From the NCBI GenBank assembly GCA_934654805.1, contig CAKUGW010000104.1, forward strand, positions 1 to 11,247: a stretch of 11,247 nt of DNA. Direction: 5' to 3'. Source of the DNA: an uncultured Kiritimatiellota bacterium. GTDB taxonomy: Bacteria; Verrucomicrobiota; Kiritimatiellia; RFP12; UBA1067. Position numbers and translations under genes: made by a program. The number at the start of each line of letters is the position of its first letter. Positions within the stretch are counted from its first letter, which is position 1. The notes beneath the pieces were generated by a model that made no database searches, was not told where the DNA came from, and worked only from the letters and a program-made list of their open reading frames with translations. Below are positions 1-6,146 of the stretch, one piece after another.

Positions 1-36
1 GTATGCCATTATCCTTACTGAGTAGATTCCTTTCAT
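1..36 (-). CDS. possible start of a gene leaving the window
   Basis: An ATG at 36 overlaps the stop of the preceding 12-codon frame in an ATGA arrangement, typical of translational coupling. It stays open to the window edge and encodes MKGIYSVRIMAY. Twelve residues are too few to assign a family. The overlap suggests that the pair is a coupled two-frame unit or a single gene with a frameshift. A second ATG lies at 7-9 on the same strand. Function is unknown and the reading is tentative. Confidence 0.25.
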   Translation of the reverse strand, partial: MKGIYSVRIMAY

Positions 37-85
37 TCTACAAGTTCAGCCAAGCTTGCTTGGCGCACCATTGCCTTTCCTCCTT
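33..85 (-). other. Shine-Dalgarno plus 12-codon reading frame downstream of lpxI
   Basis: Thirty bases after the lpxI stop codon there is a strong ribosome-binding sequence, AAGGAGG, 7 nt before an ATG at 71. The frame reads MVRQASLAELVE and stops at 33-35. I do not recognise it. It may be a leader peptide, the start of a frameshifted gene, or a chance ATG next to a binding site that serves the next frame. It contains a perfect inverted repeat GCCAAGC/GCTTGGC at 49-64. The stretch is clearly more A+T-rich than the genes to its right. It is probably cotranscribed with lpxI, since no promoter or terminator separates them. Confidence 0.3.
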
Positions 86-101
86 CTTTCTCGTGGTCGC
101 G

Positions 102-938
102 TCAGCAGGGCCGCAGGGGCGCGGGCGGCAGACCCGAATCGATGCCGACGATGGCGATGCCGTTGCGGTTCGCGAAGTCGACGACCTTCGCGCGGTCAAG
201 GAGCAGCAGCCGCCCCGCCTGGAAGCCGAGCGCCGTCACGCCCGCCTTCTTCATCTTCTTGAGCGTCGTCAGCCCGACGACGGGAATGTCGAAGCGCCAG
301 TCGTGCCCGTCGCGCGCCGCCTTGAATAGGACGGAGCCGTGTCCGAGCGAACCCGCACGCTTGATGGCCGCGTTCGTGCCCTCGAACGCCTCGACCGCAA
401 GCACCATCCCCGACTTGACGAGCACGGTCTGCCCGACGTCATGCCGCCCGACATCGAGCGCGACCTCCTGCCCGCGCCGCACGTCATCGCGTTCGAGCGG
501 CGTCAGGTCGCGTGCCGTGAGCGGCCCCACGCCGGGAAAGTGCCCGTCCATGAACGAGCTCGCCGGGACGATCTTCACGCCGGCCTTGACGAATTCCGCG
601 ACGAGCCGTCCGAAGATCGTGTGCGCGTTCTTGACCGGCATCTCGCGCAGCCAGCCCTTCACCGTCTCGTCGAACTTGCCGCGAAAGAGCGACAGCGGAC
701 TCACCTGCCCCGCGAGCATCGCCGCGTCATAGCCGCGCGCCGCCGCCCAGACGACAGCCTTGTCGCTCTCGCCCGGGGCGAATGCAAAGACCTCGTCCGC
801 GAGCCGCCGCGTCGGACGCTCGCACGAGCCCTTGACGGACAGCACATCGACCTTCGGCACGCCCGCCTTGCGCGCGCCCGCAATGACAAGGCGCGGATAG
901 TCGCCCTTGCCCGCGATGACCAGCAGTTTTGAAATCAT
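102..938 (-). CDS. lpxI: UDP-2,3-diacylglucosamine pyrophosphatase LpxI
   Basis: LpxI hydrolyses UDP-2,3-diacylglucosamine to 2,3-diacylglucosamine 1-phosphate (lipid X) and UMP in the cytoplasm, the fourth step of lipid A synthesis; it replaces LpxH of enterobacteria. The 278-residue product matches the family's usual length of about 280. It has the glycine-rich N-terminal start (LLVIAGKGDYP, residues 5-15), the middle segment with FPGVGPLTARDLT (134-146), and the C-terminal VEAFEGTN (182-189) and RFDIPVVG (215-222) blocks seen in DUF1009/LpxI proteins. The reading frame is open upstream to 974, but a TATAAT promoter at 948-953 lies inside that extension, so the ATG at 938 is the start. There is no Shine-Dalgarno sequence. 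It stands apart from other lpx genes, unlike the lpxA-lpxI-lpxB order known elsewhere. Its presence shows an outer membrane with lipid A. Confidence 0.92.
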   Translation of the reverse strand: MISKLLVIAGKGDYPRLVIAGARKAGVPKVDVLSVKGSCERPTRRLADEVFAFAPGESDKAVVWAAARGYDAAMLAGQVSPLSLFRGKFDETVKGWLREMPVKNAHTIFGRLVAEFVKAGVKIVPASSFMDGHFPGVGPLTARDLTPLERDDVRRGQEVALDVGRHDVGQTVLVKSGMVLAVEAFEGTNAAIKRAGSLGHGSVLFKAARDGHDWRFDIPVVGLTTLKKMKKAGVTALGFQAGRLLLLDRAKVVDFANRNGIAIVGIDSGLPPAPLRPC

Positions 939-947
939 AATGGGGGG

Positions 948-956
948 ATTATAGCA
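948..956 (-). promoter_or_regulatory. lpxI promoter, extended -10
   Basis: The minus strand reads TGCTATAAT, a perfect sigma70 -10 with the extended TGn element. I see no good -35 at 17-18 nt. Only 9 nt (CCCCCCATT) separate it from the lpxI ATG; initiation at the usual purine about 7 nt downstream would give a 3-nt leader. Confidence 0.8.
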
Positions 957-994
957 AAAATCCATCCGCACCACTTGCCGCCATCACGCCTTCG

Positions 995-1007
995 GCCGTC
1001 AAACGGC
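995..1007 (-). terminator. small hairpin after prfA
   Basis: GCCGT-3 nt-ACGGC lies 6 nt past the prfA stop and before the lpxI promoter. The stem is only 5 bp and there is no T-tract, so it is at best a weak terminator or an mRNA 3' end structure. Confidence 0.25.
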
Positions 1008-1013
1008 GCGGTA

Positions 1014-2000
1014 TCAACGCTTTTCCGCCAGCGCCCGCTTCAGGCGCTCGTCGAGGTCGTTGTTGCGCAGGGCGTCAAGCAGCTCCGCGAGGTCACCGTC
1101 GATGATGCGGTCGAGCGCGTAGAGCGTCAGCCCGATGCGGTGGTCCGTCAGGCGGTTCTGCGGAAAGTTGTATGTGCGGATCTTCTCCGAGCGGTCGCCG
1201 CTGCCGCGCAAGGTCAGGCGGTCGGCGCCGAGCTTCGCCTCCTCCTCACGGCGCCTGAAGTCGAGGATGCGCGCCTTCAGCGTCGCGAAGCACTTCTCGC
1301 GGTTGCGGATCTGCGAGCGCTCGTCCTGGCAGACCGCGACAAGCCCCGTCGGCAGGTGGGTCATGCGCACGGCCGATTCCGTCTTGTTGACGTGCTGGCC
1401 GCCCGCGCCGCCCGCGCAGAAGAGGTCGATGCGAATATCCTTCTCCGGGATGTCGAGCTCGTCCGTCTCGTCCGCCTCCGGGAAGACGACGACCGTCGCG
1501 GCGGACGTGTGGATGCGCCCCTGCGTCTCCGTCTCGGGGACGCGCTGGACGCGATGGCCGCCCGACTCGAAGCGCAGCGTGCCGTACGCGCCCTCGCCCT
1601 TGACGAGGCAGACGATCTCCTTGTAGCCGTTCAGGGAGGTCTTGTTCTCGTGCTGGACCTCGACCTTCCAGCCCTTCTGCTCCGCATACCGGCTGTACAT
1701 GCGGAAGAGGTCACCCGCGAAGAGGGCCGCCTCCTCGCCGCCCGTCCCCGCGCGGATCTCCAGCACCGCGTTGCGGTCTTCGAGCGGATCGGGCTTCAGC
1801 AGCGCGGCGGACAGCTCGCGCTCCGTCGCCTCGCCAAGCTGCCACGCGACATAGGCGTAGTCGAGCTTCTTGAGGAAGCGGTAGTCGGCCAGCACCGCCA
1901 GATAGCGCTTGCGATCCTGCAGAACGGCGGGATCGCCCAGTTCCGCTTCGACGGACGGAATCCGCGTCAGGAGGTTCTCGATGAGCGCGCTGTCGATCAT
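1014..2000 (-). CDS. prfA: peptide chain release factor 1 (short N-terminal domain)
   Basis: RF1 decodes UAA and UAG in the ribosomal A site and triggers peptide release. The catalytic GGQ is at 200-202 within GAGGQHVNKTESAVR. The codon-recognition PxT motif is PET (155-157) in RVPETETQGRIHTS, which marks RF1 rather than the SPF-type RF2. GSGDRSEKIRTYNFPQNR (266-283) is the conserved C-terminal block. The product is 328 residues against about 360 in E. coli. The deficit of about 30 residues is before RAGTGG (here 84-88), so the helical N-terminal domain is shortened while the catalytic core is complete. The frame is open far upstream, overlapping rpmE, but homology begins at the ATG at 2000 (MIDSALIENL). 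There is no Shine-Dalgarno sequence; the mRNA just upstream is C/T-rich. It follows rpmE without its own visible promoter, the common rpmE-prfA pairing, but prmC does not follow. Confidence 0.95.
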   Translation of the reverse strand: MIDSALIENLLTRIPSVEAELGDPAVLQDRKRYLAVLADYRFLKKLDYAYVAWQLGEATERELSAALLKPDPLEDRNAVLEIRAGTGGEEAALFAGDLFRMYSRYAEQKGWKVEVQHENKTSLNGYKEIVCLVKGEGAYGTLRFESGGHRVQRVPETETQGRIHTSAATVVVFPEADETDELDIPEKDIRIDLFCAGGAGGQHVNKTESAVRMTHLPTGLVAVCQDERSQIRNREKCFATLKARILDFRRREEEAKLGADRLTLRGSGDRSEKIRTYNFPQNRLTDHRIGLTLYALDRIIDGDLAELLDALRNNDLDERLKRALAEKR

Positions 2001-2058
2001 GGGATGAGGGAAGAGGGAACGGGGATCAGGGAACGGGGAACAGGGACGGGGAGCGGGG
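2001..2058 (+). repeat. G-quadruplex-forming G/A repeat upstream of prfA
   Basis: Nine runs of three or four G's (beginning at 2001, 2008, 2015, 2021, 2029, 2035, 2043, 2048 and 2055) are separated by loops of 2-4 nt, mostly of the form A-A-C, A-T-C-A or A-A-G-A. This satisfies the classical G-quadruplex rule twice over. The G-rich strand is the template strand for prfA, so the rpmE-prfA transcript carries the C-rich complement directly against the prfA start codon. The unit is a degenerate 6-8 bp repeat of GGGAAC type. Confidence 0.8.
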
Positions 2059-2069
2059 AACAGAAACGG

Positions 2070-2100
2070 ACGCCCAAGCCCTGCGGCCCGGACGCCCGGT
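2070..2100. repeat. 9-bp direct repeat in the rpmE-prfA spacer
   Basis: CGGACGCCC occurs twice with a 22-bp period on the plus strand, separated by AAGCCCTGCGGCC. Together with the neighbouring G-run tract it makes the whole 125-bp spacer low in complexity. No small gene is visible in it. Confidence 0.5.
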
Positions 2101-2125
2101 CTTGCCCTCGAAAGAGGCTTTGCGC

Positions 2126-2332
2126 TTACTTCGCGAACTTCGCGTAGCGCTTCTTGAACGAGTCGACGCGGCCTTCCGTATCGACCATGGTCTTCGCGCC
2201 GGTGAAGTACGGGTGGCACGCCGAGCAGGTGTTGACCGTCATCTCCTTCTTGGTGGAACGGGTGTGGATGACGTTGCCGCACGCGCAGGTGATGGTGGCG
2301 TCTTCGTACTTCGGATGGATGTCTTTTTTCAT
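2126..2332 (-). CDS. rpmE: 50S ribosomal protein L31 (bL31, zinc-binding type)
   Basis: bL31 sits on the large subunit near the central protuberance and helps bridge the two subunits. The 68-residue product begins MKKDIHPKY, as in the family. It carries the four zinc ligands C16 and C18 (CAC) and C36 and C39 (CSAC), which identify the zinc-containing C+ form rather than the zinc-free paralogue induced in zinc starvation. It ends in the basic KKRYAKFAK tail. AAAGG lies 6 nt before the ATG. Its promoter is TTGCGC-17-TATAAT at 2387-2415, giving a leader of roughly 47 nt that contains a small hairpin. It is the first gene of an rpmE-prfA transcription unit. Confidence 0.96.
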   Translation of the reverse strand: MKKDIHPKYEDATITCACGNVIHTRSTKKEMTVNTCSACHPYFTGAKTMVDTEGRVDSFKKRYAKFAK

Positions 2333-2361
2333 TTTTAGCCTTTCAAAAGTCGTTTTCTCGG

Positions 2362-2376
2362 TTTCTCTTCGAGAAA
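2362..2376 (-). promoter_or_regulatory. hairpin at the 5' end of the rpmE leader
   Basis: TTTCTC and GAGAAA form a 6-bp inverted repeat with a 3-nt loop a few bases after the expected transcription start. It could protect the 5' end or take part in autoregulation; bL31 of E. coli is known to bind its own leader, but no homology to that leader is claimed. Confidence 0.35.
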
Positions 2377-2386
2377 TTGAGTGCGT

Positions 2387-2415
2387 ATTATACCGAATTT
2401 CTGTCCGCCGCGCAA
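2387..2415 (-). promoter_or_regulatory. rpmE-prfA promoter
   Basis: TTGCGC (2410-2415) and a perfect TATAAT (2387-2392) are spaced by 17 nt on the minus strand. The -35 element overlaps the hairpin that follows gspE, so promoter and upstream gene end are packed together. Confidence 0.85.
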
Positions 2416-2428
2416 GGGGGCGCGCGGC
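2407..2428 (-). terminator. GC-rich hairpin after gspE
   Basis: GCCGCGC and GCGCGGC form a perfect 7-bp stem with an 8-nt loop beginning 4 nt after the gspE stop. No T-run follows, so it may end transcription inefficiently or simply define the mRNA 3' end. Confidence 0.45.
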
Positions 2429-2431
2429 CCG

Positions 2432-4117
2432 TCAGTCCGCGTCGCCCATCGTGACGCGCAGGACTTCCGCGAGCGTCGTCATGCCGCTCGCGACCTTGAG
2501 CATCCCGTCCTCGCGCAGCGTGCGCATGCCCATCTCGCGGGCGCGCTGCCGGAGCAGCGTCGCCGGCGCGTGGTCGAAGATGAGGCGCTGGATCGTGTCG
2601 TCGACCTTGAAGATCTCGAAGATGCCCTTCCGCCCCTTGTAGCCCGTCTTTCCGCACTTGTCGCAGCCCGCGCCGTGGTACATGTGGTCGGGGACCTGCG
2701 CGCTCGTGCCGCTCGCGAGGCCCGTCAGCATCTTGATCTCGCGCTCGCTCGGCGTGTACGCCTCCTTGCACTTCTCGCAGATGGCGCGCACGAGGCGCTG
2801 GGCCATCGCGGCGCGCAGGGCGGACGCGACGAGAAACGGCTTCACGCCGATGTCCAGGAGTCGCGTCACGGCCGACGGCGCGTCGTTCGTGTGCAGCGTC
2901 GAGAACACGAGGTGGCCCGTGAGCGCCGCCTCCATCGCGATGTCGGCCGTCTCCGCGTCGCGGATCTCGCCGATCATGACGATGTTCGGCGCCTGGCGCA
3001 GGATCGAGCGGAGCGCGGCGGAGAAGTCGAGGCCGACGTCCTTGTTGACCTGGACCTGGTTGATGCCGCTCATCTGGTACTCGACCGGGTCCTCGACCGT
3101 GATGAGCTTCTTGTCGGGCGTGTTGATCTGGCCGAGGCAGGCGTAGAGCGTCGTCGTCTTGCCCGAGCCCGTCGGGCCCGTCACGAGCACCACGCCGTCC
3201 GGCAGCTTGATGAGCCGCTCGAACGTCGTCTGGTCGTCGGAGAGGAAGCCGAGCTGCGGCAGGCCGAGCGAGAGGTTCGACTTGTCGAGGATTCGCATGA
3301 CGATCGACTCGCCGTGGTTCGTCGGGACGGACGAGACGCGCAGGTCGAGGTCCTTGCCGCCGACGGAGATCTGGATGCGCCCGTCCTGCGGCACGCGCTT
3401 CTCGGAGATCTTCATCTTCGACATGATCTTGAAGCGCGAGATGATCGCGCCCTGCAGGCGCTTCGGCGGCGAGTCCATCTTGCGGAGCGCGCCGTCGATG
3501 CGGTAGCGGATGCGGAACTCCTTCTCCATCGGCTCGATGTGGATGTCGGAGGCCTTCATCTTGATCGCCGTCGTGATGATCATGTTGGCGAGCTTGATGA
3601 CGGCGTTGTCGTCGCCCTCGCCCGCCGTCGCGTCGGAAAGCCCCTCCTCGTCGCGCGTCGAGACCTCCGCCTCGTCCGCCGTCATGTAGAGCTTCGCCAT
3701 CGCGCTCTTCACCTCGTCGAGCGGACAGAGGACGGCCTGCACGTCCTTGCCGACCAGCACGAAGCGCAGGGAGTCGATCGCGTCGTACCCCATCGGGTCG
3801 GACAGCGCGACCGTCACCGAGTCGTCATCCGCCAAGATCGGCACGACGCCGTACTTCTTCGCGATCTCCGGCGTGATCACCTTCGTCACGGACGCCGCGT
3901 CGATCGCGTCCACGTCGATGTGGCAGTACTTGAGGCCAAACTGGTCGGCGATCGTGCCGAGGACCTCGTCCTGCCCGATCGTGCCGCCCGCGACGAGCGC
4001 GTCGAGCGTCGTCTCGTTCTCGGCCTTCATCGAGTGGGCCGCCGTCTCGACCTGCTCGGGCGTCAGGTACCCGCGCTCGGTCAGCAGCTGGATGACATAT
4101 TCGTCGTTGCTGGTCAT
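2432..4117 (-). CDS. GspE/PilB-family secretion or pilus-assembly ATPase
   Basis: This is a hexameric cytoplasmic ATPase that powers pseudopilus or type IV pilus assembly in type II secretion or pili. The N-terminal MshEN/T2SSE_N domain covers about 1-145, with the typical ERGYLTPEQ start. An acidic linker lies at about 147-170. The ATPase core carries Walker A GPTGSGKT (314-321), the Asp box ITVEDPVEY (339-347), Walker B IVMIGEIRD (379-387) and the His box GHLVFSTLHT (401-410). A CEKC (447-450) and CDKCGKTGYKGR (485-496) pair forms the zinc-binding C-terminal module of GspE/PilB, which the retraction ATPase PilT lacks. At 561 residues it is a normal full length. Sequence alone does not separate GspE from PilB, and no partner gene (gspF/pilC, pilin, secretin) is present. 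It has its own promoter 11 nt before the ATG and no Shine-Dalgarno sequence. Confidence 0.93.
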   Translation of the reverse strand: MTSNDEYVIQLLTERGYLTPEQVETAAHSMKAENETTLDALVAGGTIGQDEVLGTIADQFGLKYCHIDVDAIDAASVTKVITPEIAKKYGVVPILADDDSVTVALSDPMGYDAIDSLRFVLVGKDVQAVLCPLDEVKSAMAKLYMTADEAEVSTRDEEGLSDATAGEGDDNAVIKLANMIITTAIKMKASDIHIEPMEKEFRIRYRIDGALRKMDSPPKRLQGAIISRFKIMSKMKISEKRVPQDGRIQISVGGKDLDLRVSSVPTNHGESIVMRILDKSNLSLGLPQLGFLSDDQTTFERLIKLPDGVVLVTGPTGSGKTTTLYACLGQINTPDKKLITVEDPVEYQMSGINQVQVNKDVGLDFSAALRSILRQAPNIVMIGEIRDAETADIAMEAALTGHLVFSTLHTNDAPSAVTRLLDIGVKPFLVASALRAAMAQRLVRAICEKCKEAYTPSEREIKMLTGLASGTSAQVPDHMYHGAGCDKCGKTGYKGRKGIFEIFKVDDTIQRLIFDHAPATLLRQRAREMGMRTLREDGMLKVASGMTTLAEVLRVTMGDAD

Positions 4118-4128
4118 TGTGAGAGCGT

Positions 4129-4157
4129 ATTATAGCGAAATCCTGCGGACGGGGCAA
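4129..4157 (-). promoter_or_regulatory. gspE promoter with near-leaderless start
   Basis: TTGCCC (4152-4157), 17 nt, then a perfect TATAAT (4129-4134) on the minus strand. Eleven nt (ACGCTCTCACA) separate the -10 from the ATG, so the leader is at most about 5 nt and cannot hold a Shine-Dalgarno sequence. The -35 begins 6 bp from the etfA stop codon. Confidence 0.85.
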
Positions 4158-4162
4158 CAAGG

Positions 4163-5212
4163 TCAGCCCTTGTTCCTGATCGCCTTGATGAGCTTCGGGA
4201 TGACGACGTTCAGGTCACCGACGATGCCGTAGTGCGCGACCTTGAAGATCGGCGCGTCCCTGTCGGTGTTGATCGCGATGATCTTCGCCGCGTCCTGCAT
4301 GCCCGCGAGGTGCTGCACCGCGCCCGAAATGCCGCAGCTGATCATCAGCGCAGGGCGCACCGTGACGCCCGTCTGGCCGATCTGCCGCTCATGCTCGCAG
4401 TAGCCGAGGTCGACCGCCGCGCGCGATCCGCCGACCGCGCCGCCCAAGGCCGCCGCGAGGTCGTGCAGCAGCCCGAAGTTCTCCTTCGAGCCGACGCCCG
4501 CGCCGCCCGCGACGATGATGCGCGCCCCCTTCAGGTTGACGCTCGAGGCCTTGCGGACGATCTCCACGACCTCGACCGGGATCTCCACCCCGGCCAGATG
4601 GGAGTCGTGTCGAACGACAGTGTCCGCGCTTTCCCCGGCTTCCCTCTTCCTTCCTTCTTTCTCCTCCTCGCCCAACGGCTTCATCACGCCCTCGCGCACC
4701 GTCGCCATCTGCGGCCAGTGGCGCGCGTTGACGATCGTCGCGATGATGTTGCCGCCGAACGCGGGACGGATCTGGTGCAGGACGTTCGCGAACGTCTCGC
4801 CCGTCTTGCGGTCCGTGTAGTCGCCGATCTGGAGATCCGTGCAGTCCGCCGTGAGGCCGCAGCGCAGCGCGGACGCGACGGCCGGCGCGAGGTCGCGCCC
4901 CATGTGCGTCGCGCCGAAGACCAGGATCTGCGGCCGCTCCGCCTTGACGAGCTCGACGAGCGCATGGCGGTACGCCTTGCTGCGGAACACCCTGAGCGCC
5001 GGATCGTCGACGAGATGCACGACGTCCGCCCCGCCCGCGACGAGTTCCGCCGCCAGCGGCTCGACGCCTTCGCCCATCAGCACGGCGCCGACCTTGACGC
5101 CCAGCTTCGCCGCGAGCTCGCGCGCCTTGCCGAGCAGCTCGAACGGAATCTCGGCGAGCTTGCCCTCCTCCTGTTCCGCAAAGACCCAGACTTCTCCCTT
5201 GGTTCTGTCCAT
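4163..5212 (-). CDS. etfA: electron transfer flavoprotein alpha subunit
   Basis: EtfA pairs with EtfB to carry electrons between acyl-CoA-type dehydrogenases and other redox partners, holding FAD in its C-terminal domain. That domain is unmistakable: GGSRAAVDLGYCEHERQIGQ (261-280), TGVTVRPALMISCGISGA (281-298), QHLAGM (300-305), INTDRDAPIFKVAHYGIVGD (314-333). Residues 1-175 are the alpha/beta ETF domain. Residues 181-206, a highly charged linker starting GEEEKEGRKREAGES, are longer than usual by roughly eight residues and are encoded by a polypurine tract. At 349 residues it is slightly long for the family. The start at 5212 is supported by AGGAGG about 13 nt upstream within a long purine-rich spacer. 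It lies downstream of etfB and is likely cotranscribed with it. Confidence 0.95.
   Translation of the reverse strand: MDRTKGEVWVFAEQEEGKLAEIPFELLGKARELAAKLGVKVGAVLMGEGVEPLAAELVAGGADVVHLVDDPALRVFRSKAYRHALVELVKAERPQILVFGATHMGRDLAPAVASALRCGLTADCTDLQIGDYTDRKTGETFANVLHQIRPAFGGNIIATIVNARHWPQMATVREGVMKPLGEEEKEGRKREAGESADTVVRHDSHLAGVEIPVEVVEIVRKASSVNLKGARIIVAGGAGVGSKENFGLLHDLAAALGGAVGGSRAAVDLGYCEHERQIGQTGVTVRPALMISCGISGAVQHLAGMQDAAKIIAINTDRDAPIFKVAHYGIVGDLNVVIPKLIKAIRNKG
4641..4673 (-). repeat. in-frame polypurine tract inside etfA
   Basis: The coding strand is almost pure A/G here and encodes the charged linker beginning GEEEKEGRKRE. Composition and wording resemble the polypurine spacer at 5213-5297, suggesting the same kind of low-complexity sequence has expanded within a tolerant surface loop. 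Confidence 0.5.
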
Positions 5213-5297
5213 ACTTCTTCCCTCCTCCTTCTTCCCTTTTCCTTCTTCCTTCTTACTTCTTACTTCTTCCCTTTTCTTTCTTCCCTTTTCCTTCTTA
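5213..5297 (-). repeat. polypurine spacer with repeated 19-mer between etfB and etfA
   Basis: On the coding strand about 85 nt are nearly all A and G, built from AAGAAGG, GGGAAG and GTAAGAA units. A 19-mer (plus strand TTCTTCCCTTTTCCTTCTT) occurs identically at 5229-5247 and 5278-5296, and a third near copy begins at 5264. A 7-nt unit TTCTTAC repeats between them. The end nearest etfA supplies its ribosome-binding site. No reading frame of interest is present. Confidence 0.8.
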
Positions 5298-5314
5298 CCG
5301 CCTTCCCGTCCCGC

Positions 5315-6112
5315 TCACCCGATCGTATGCTCCGCGATGAGCTCCGCGACAAGGCCACCGAGGCCCTCGTCCGTCGGGGCGACTTCCTTGAACGCGCCGC
5401 CTGCGAGGACGACGGACTGGATCTTGTTGACGCTCGTCGGCGAGCCCGCGAAGCCGCAGCGCGCGTCTTCGCAGCCGATCGCCGCGCAGTCCAGCACCTC
5501 CGGCTCCGCGTTCTTGAATTCCATGACGCGGCGCATCTGGAACGGACGCAGCGCGCCGAACTTCTCCGTCACGGTGAAGAGCGCGGGCAGCTTCGCGCGG
5601 CACGTCTCGATGCCCGTGCCGATGTCGCGCGTCGCGACCGCGACGTCGCCGTCCATCTCCAGCCTCTCCAGGTAGGTGACGACCGCGCAGTCGAGCTTCT
5701 CGCCGATCTGCGGGCCAACCTGGGCCGTGTCGCCGTCGATCGCCTGGCGCCCGCAGAAGACGAGGTCGGGGCTGAACCGCTTCACCGCCTGGGAGAGGAT
5801 GTAGCTCGTCGCGAGCGTGTCGGAGCCGGCGGCCTTGCGGTCGGTGACGAGCACCGCGCGGTCGGCCCCGCACATCAGCGCCTCGCGCAGGATCGCCTTC
5901 GCGGCGGGCAGGCCCATCGTGATGACGGTGACGGTGCCGCCGTAGGTCTCCTTGACCCGCAGCGCGGCCTCGAGGGCGTTCTTGTCCTCGGGATTGAAGA
6001 TCGCGGGCAGGGCCGCGCGGTTGATCGTTCCGTCCGCCTTCATCGCCTCGCCCGTCACCTTCTGGGTGTCCGGGACCTGCTTGATGCAGACGACGCAGTT
6101 GTAGCTTTTCAT
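5315..6112 (-). CDS. etfB: electron transfer flavoprotein beta subunit
   Basis: EtfB forms the second half of the ETF heterodimer and binds the second nucleotide (AMP or FAD). The 265-residue product shows the family start VVCIKQVPDT (7-16), NPEDKNALEAALRVKE (40-55) and GRQAIDGDTAQVGPQ (121-135). The last motif resembles ETFs of anaerobes that bifurcate electrons (clostridial and Megasphaera type) more than the mitochondrial form; bifurcation is an inference. I chose the ATG at 6112 because homology begins at once. An ATG at 6142, only 4 nt after the permease stop, would add ten residues (MSKAIRHTLN) and give tight coupling. Neither start has a clear Shine-Dalgarno sequence. It follows the purine permease gene with no promoter between them. 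No acyl-CoA dehydrogenase or other partner is in the window. Confidence 0.94.
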   Translation of the reverse strand: MKSYNCVVCIKQVPDTQKVTGEAMKADGTINRAALPAIFNPEDKNALEAALRVKETYGGTVTVITMGLPAAKAILREALMCGADRAVLVTDRKAAGSDTLATSYILSQAVKRFSPDLVFCGRQAIDGDTAQVGPQIGEKLDCAVVTYLERLEMDGDVAVATRDIGTGIETCRAKLPALFTVTEKFGALRPFQMRRVMEFKNAEPEVLDCAAIGCEDARCGFAGSPTSVNKIQSVVLAGGAFKEVAPTDEGLGGLVAELIAEHTIG

Positions 6113-6146
6113 GTTCAGCGTGTGCCGTATTGCCTTGGACATGGGA

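Noticed and set aside
1..70. tRNA ending in CCA at 68-70 on the plus strand
   Set aside because: The seven bases before the discriminator do not pair with anything at the expected 5' end, and there is no T-arm sequence.
939..974. Upstream lpxI start at 974
   Set aside because: The extension contains the promoter -10 box and is not like the LpxI family; the protein start at 938 matches the family.
2001..2282. N-terminal extension of the prfA frame to 2282
   Set aside because: It overlaps rpmE in another frame and runs through the G/C-rich repeat; RF1 homology starts at the ATG at 2000.
5213..5297. CRISPR-like array
   Set aside because: The repeated 19-mers are low-complexity purine sequence with low-complexity spacers of the same kind; there is no palindromic repeat or cas gene.
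6113..6142. etfB start at 6142 as the main call
   Set aside because: It would add ten residues with no counterpart in EtfB proteins and has no Shine-Dalgarno; kept only as an alternative because it lies 4 nt from the permease stop.
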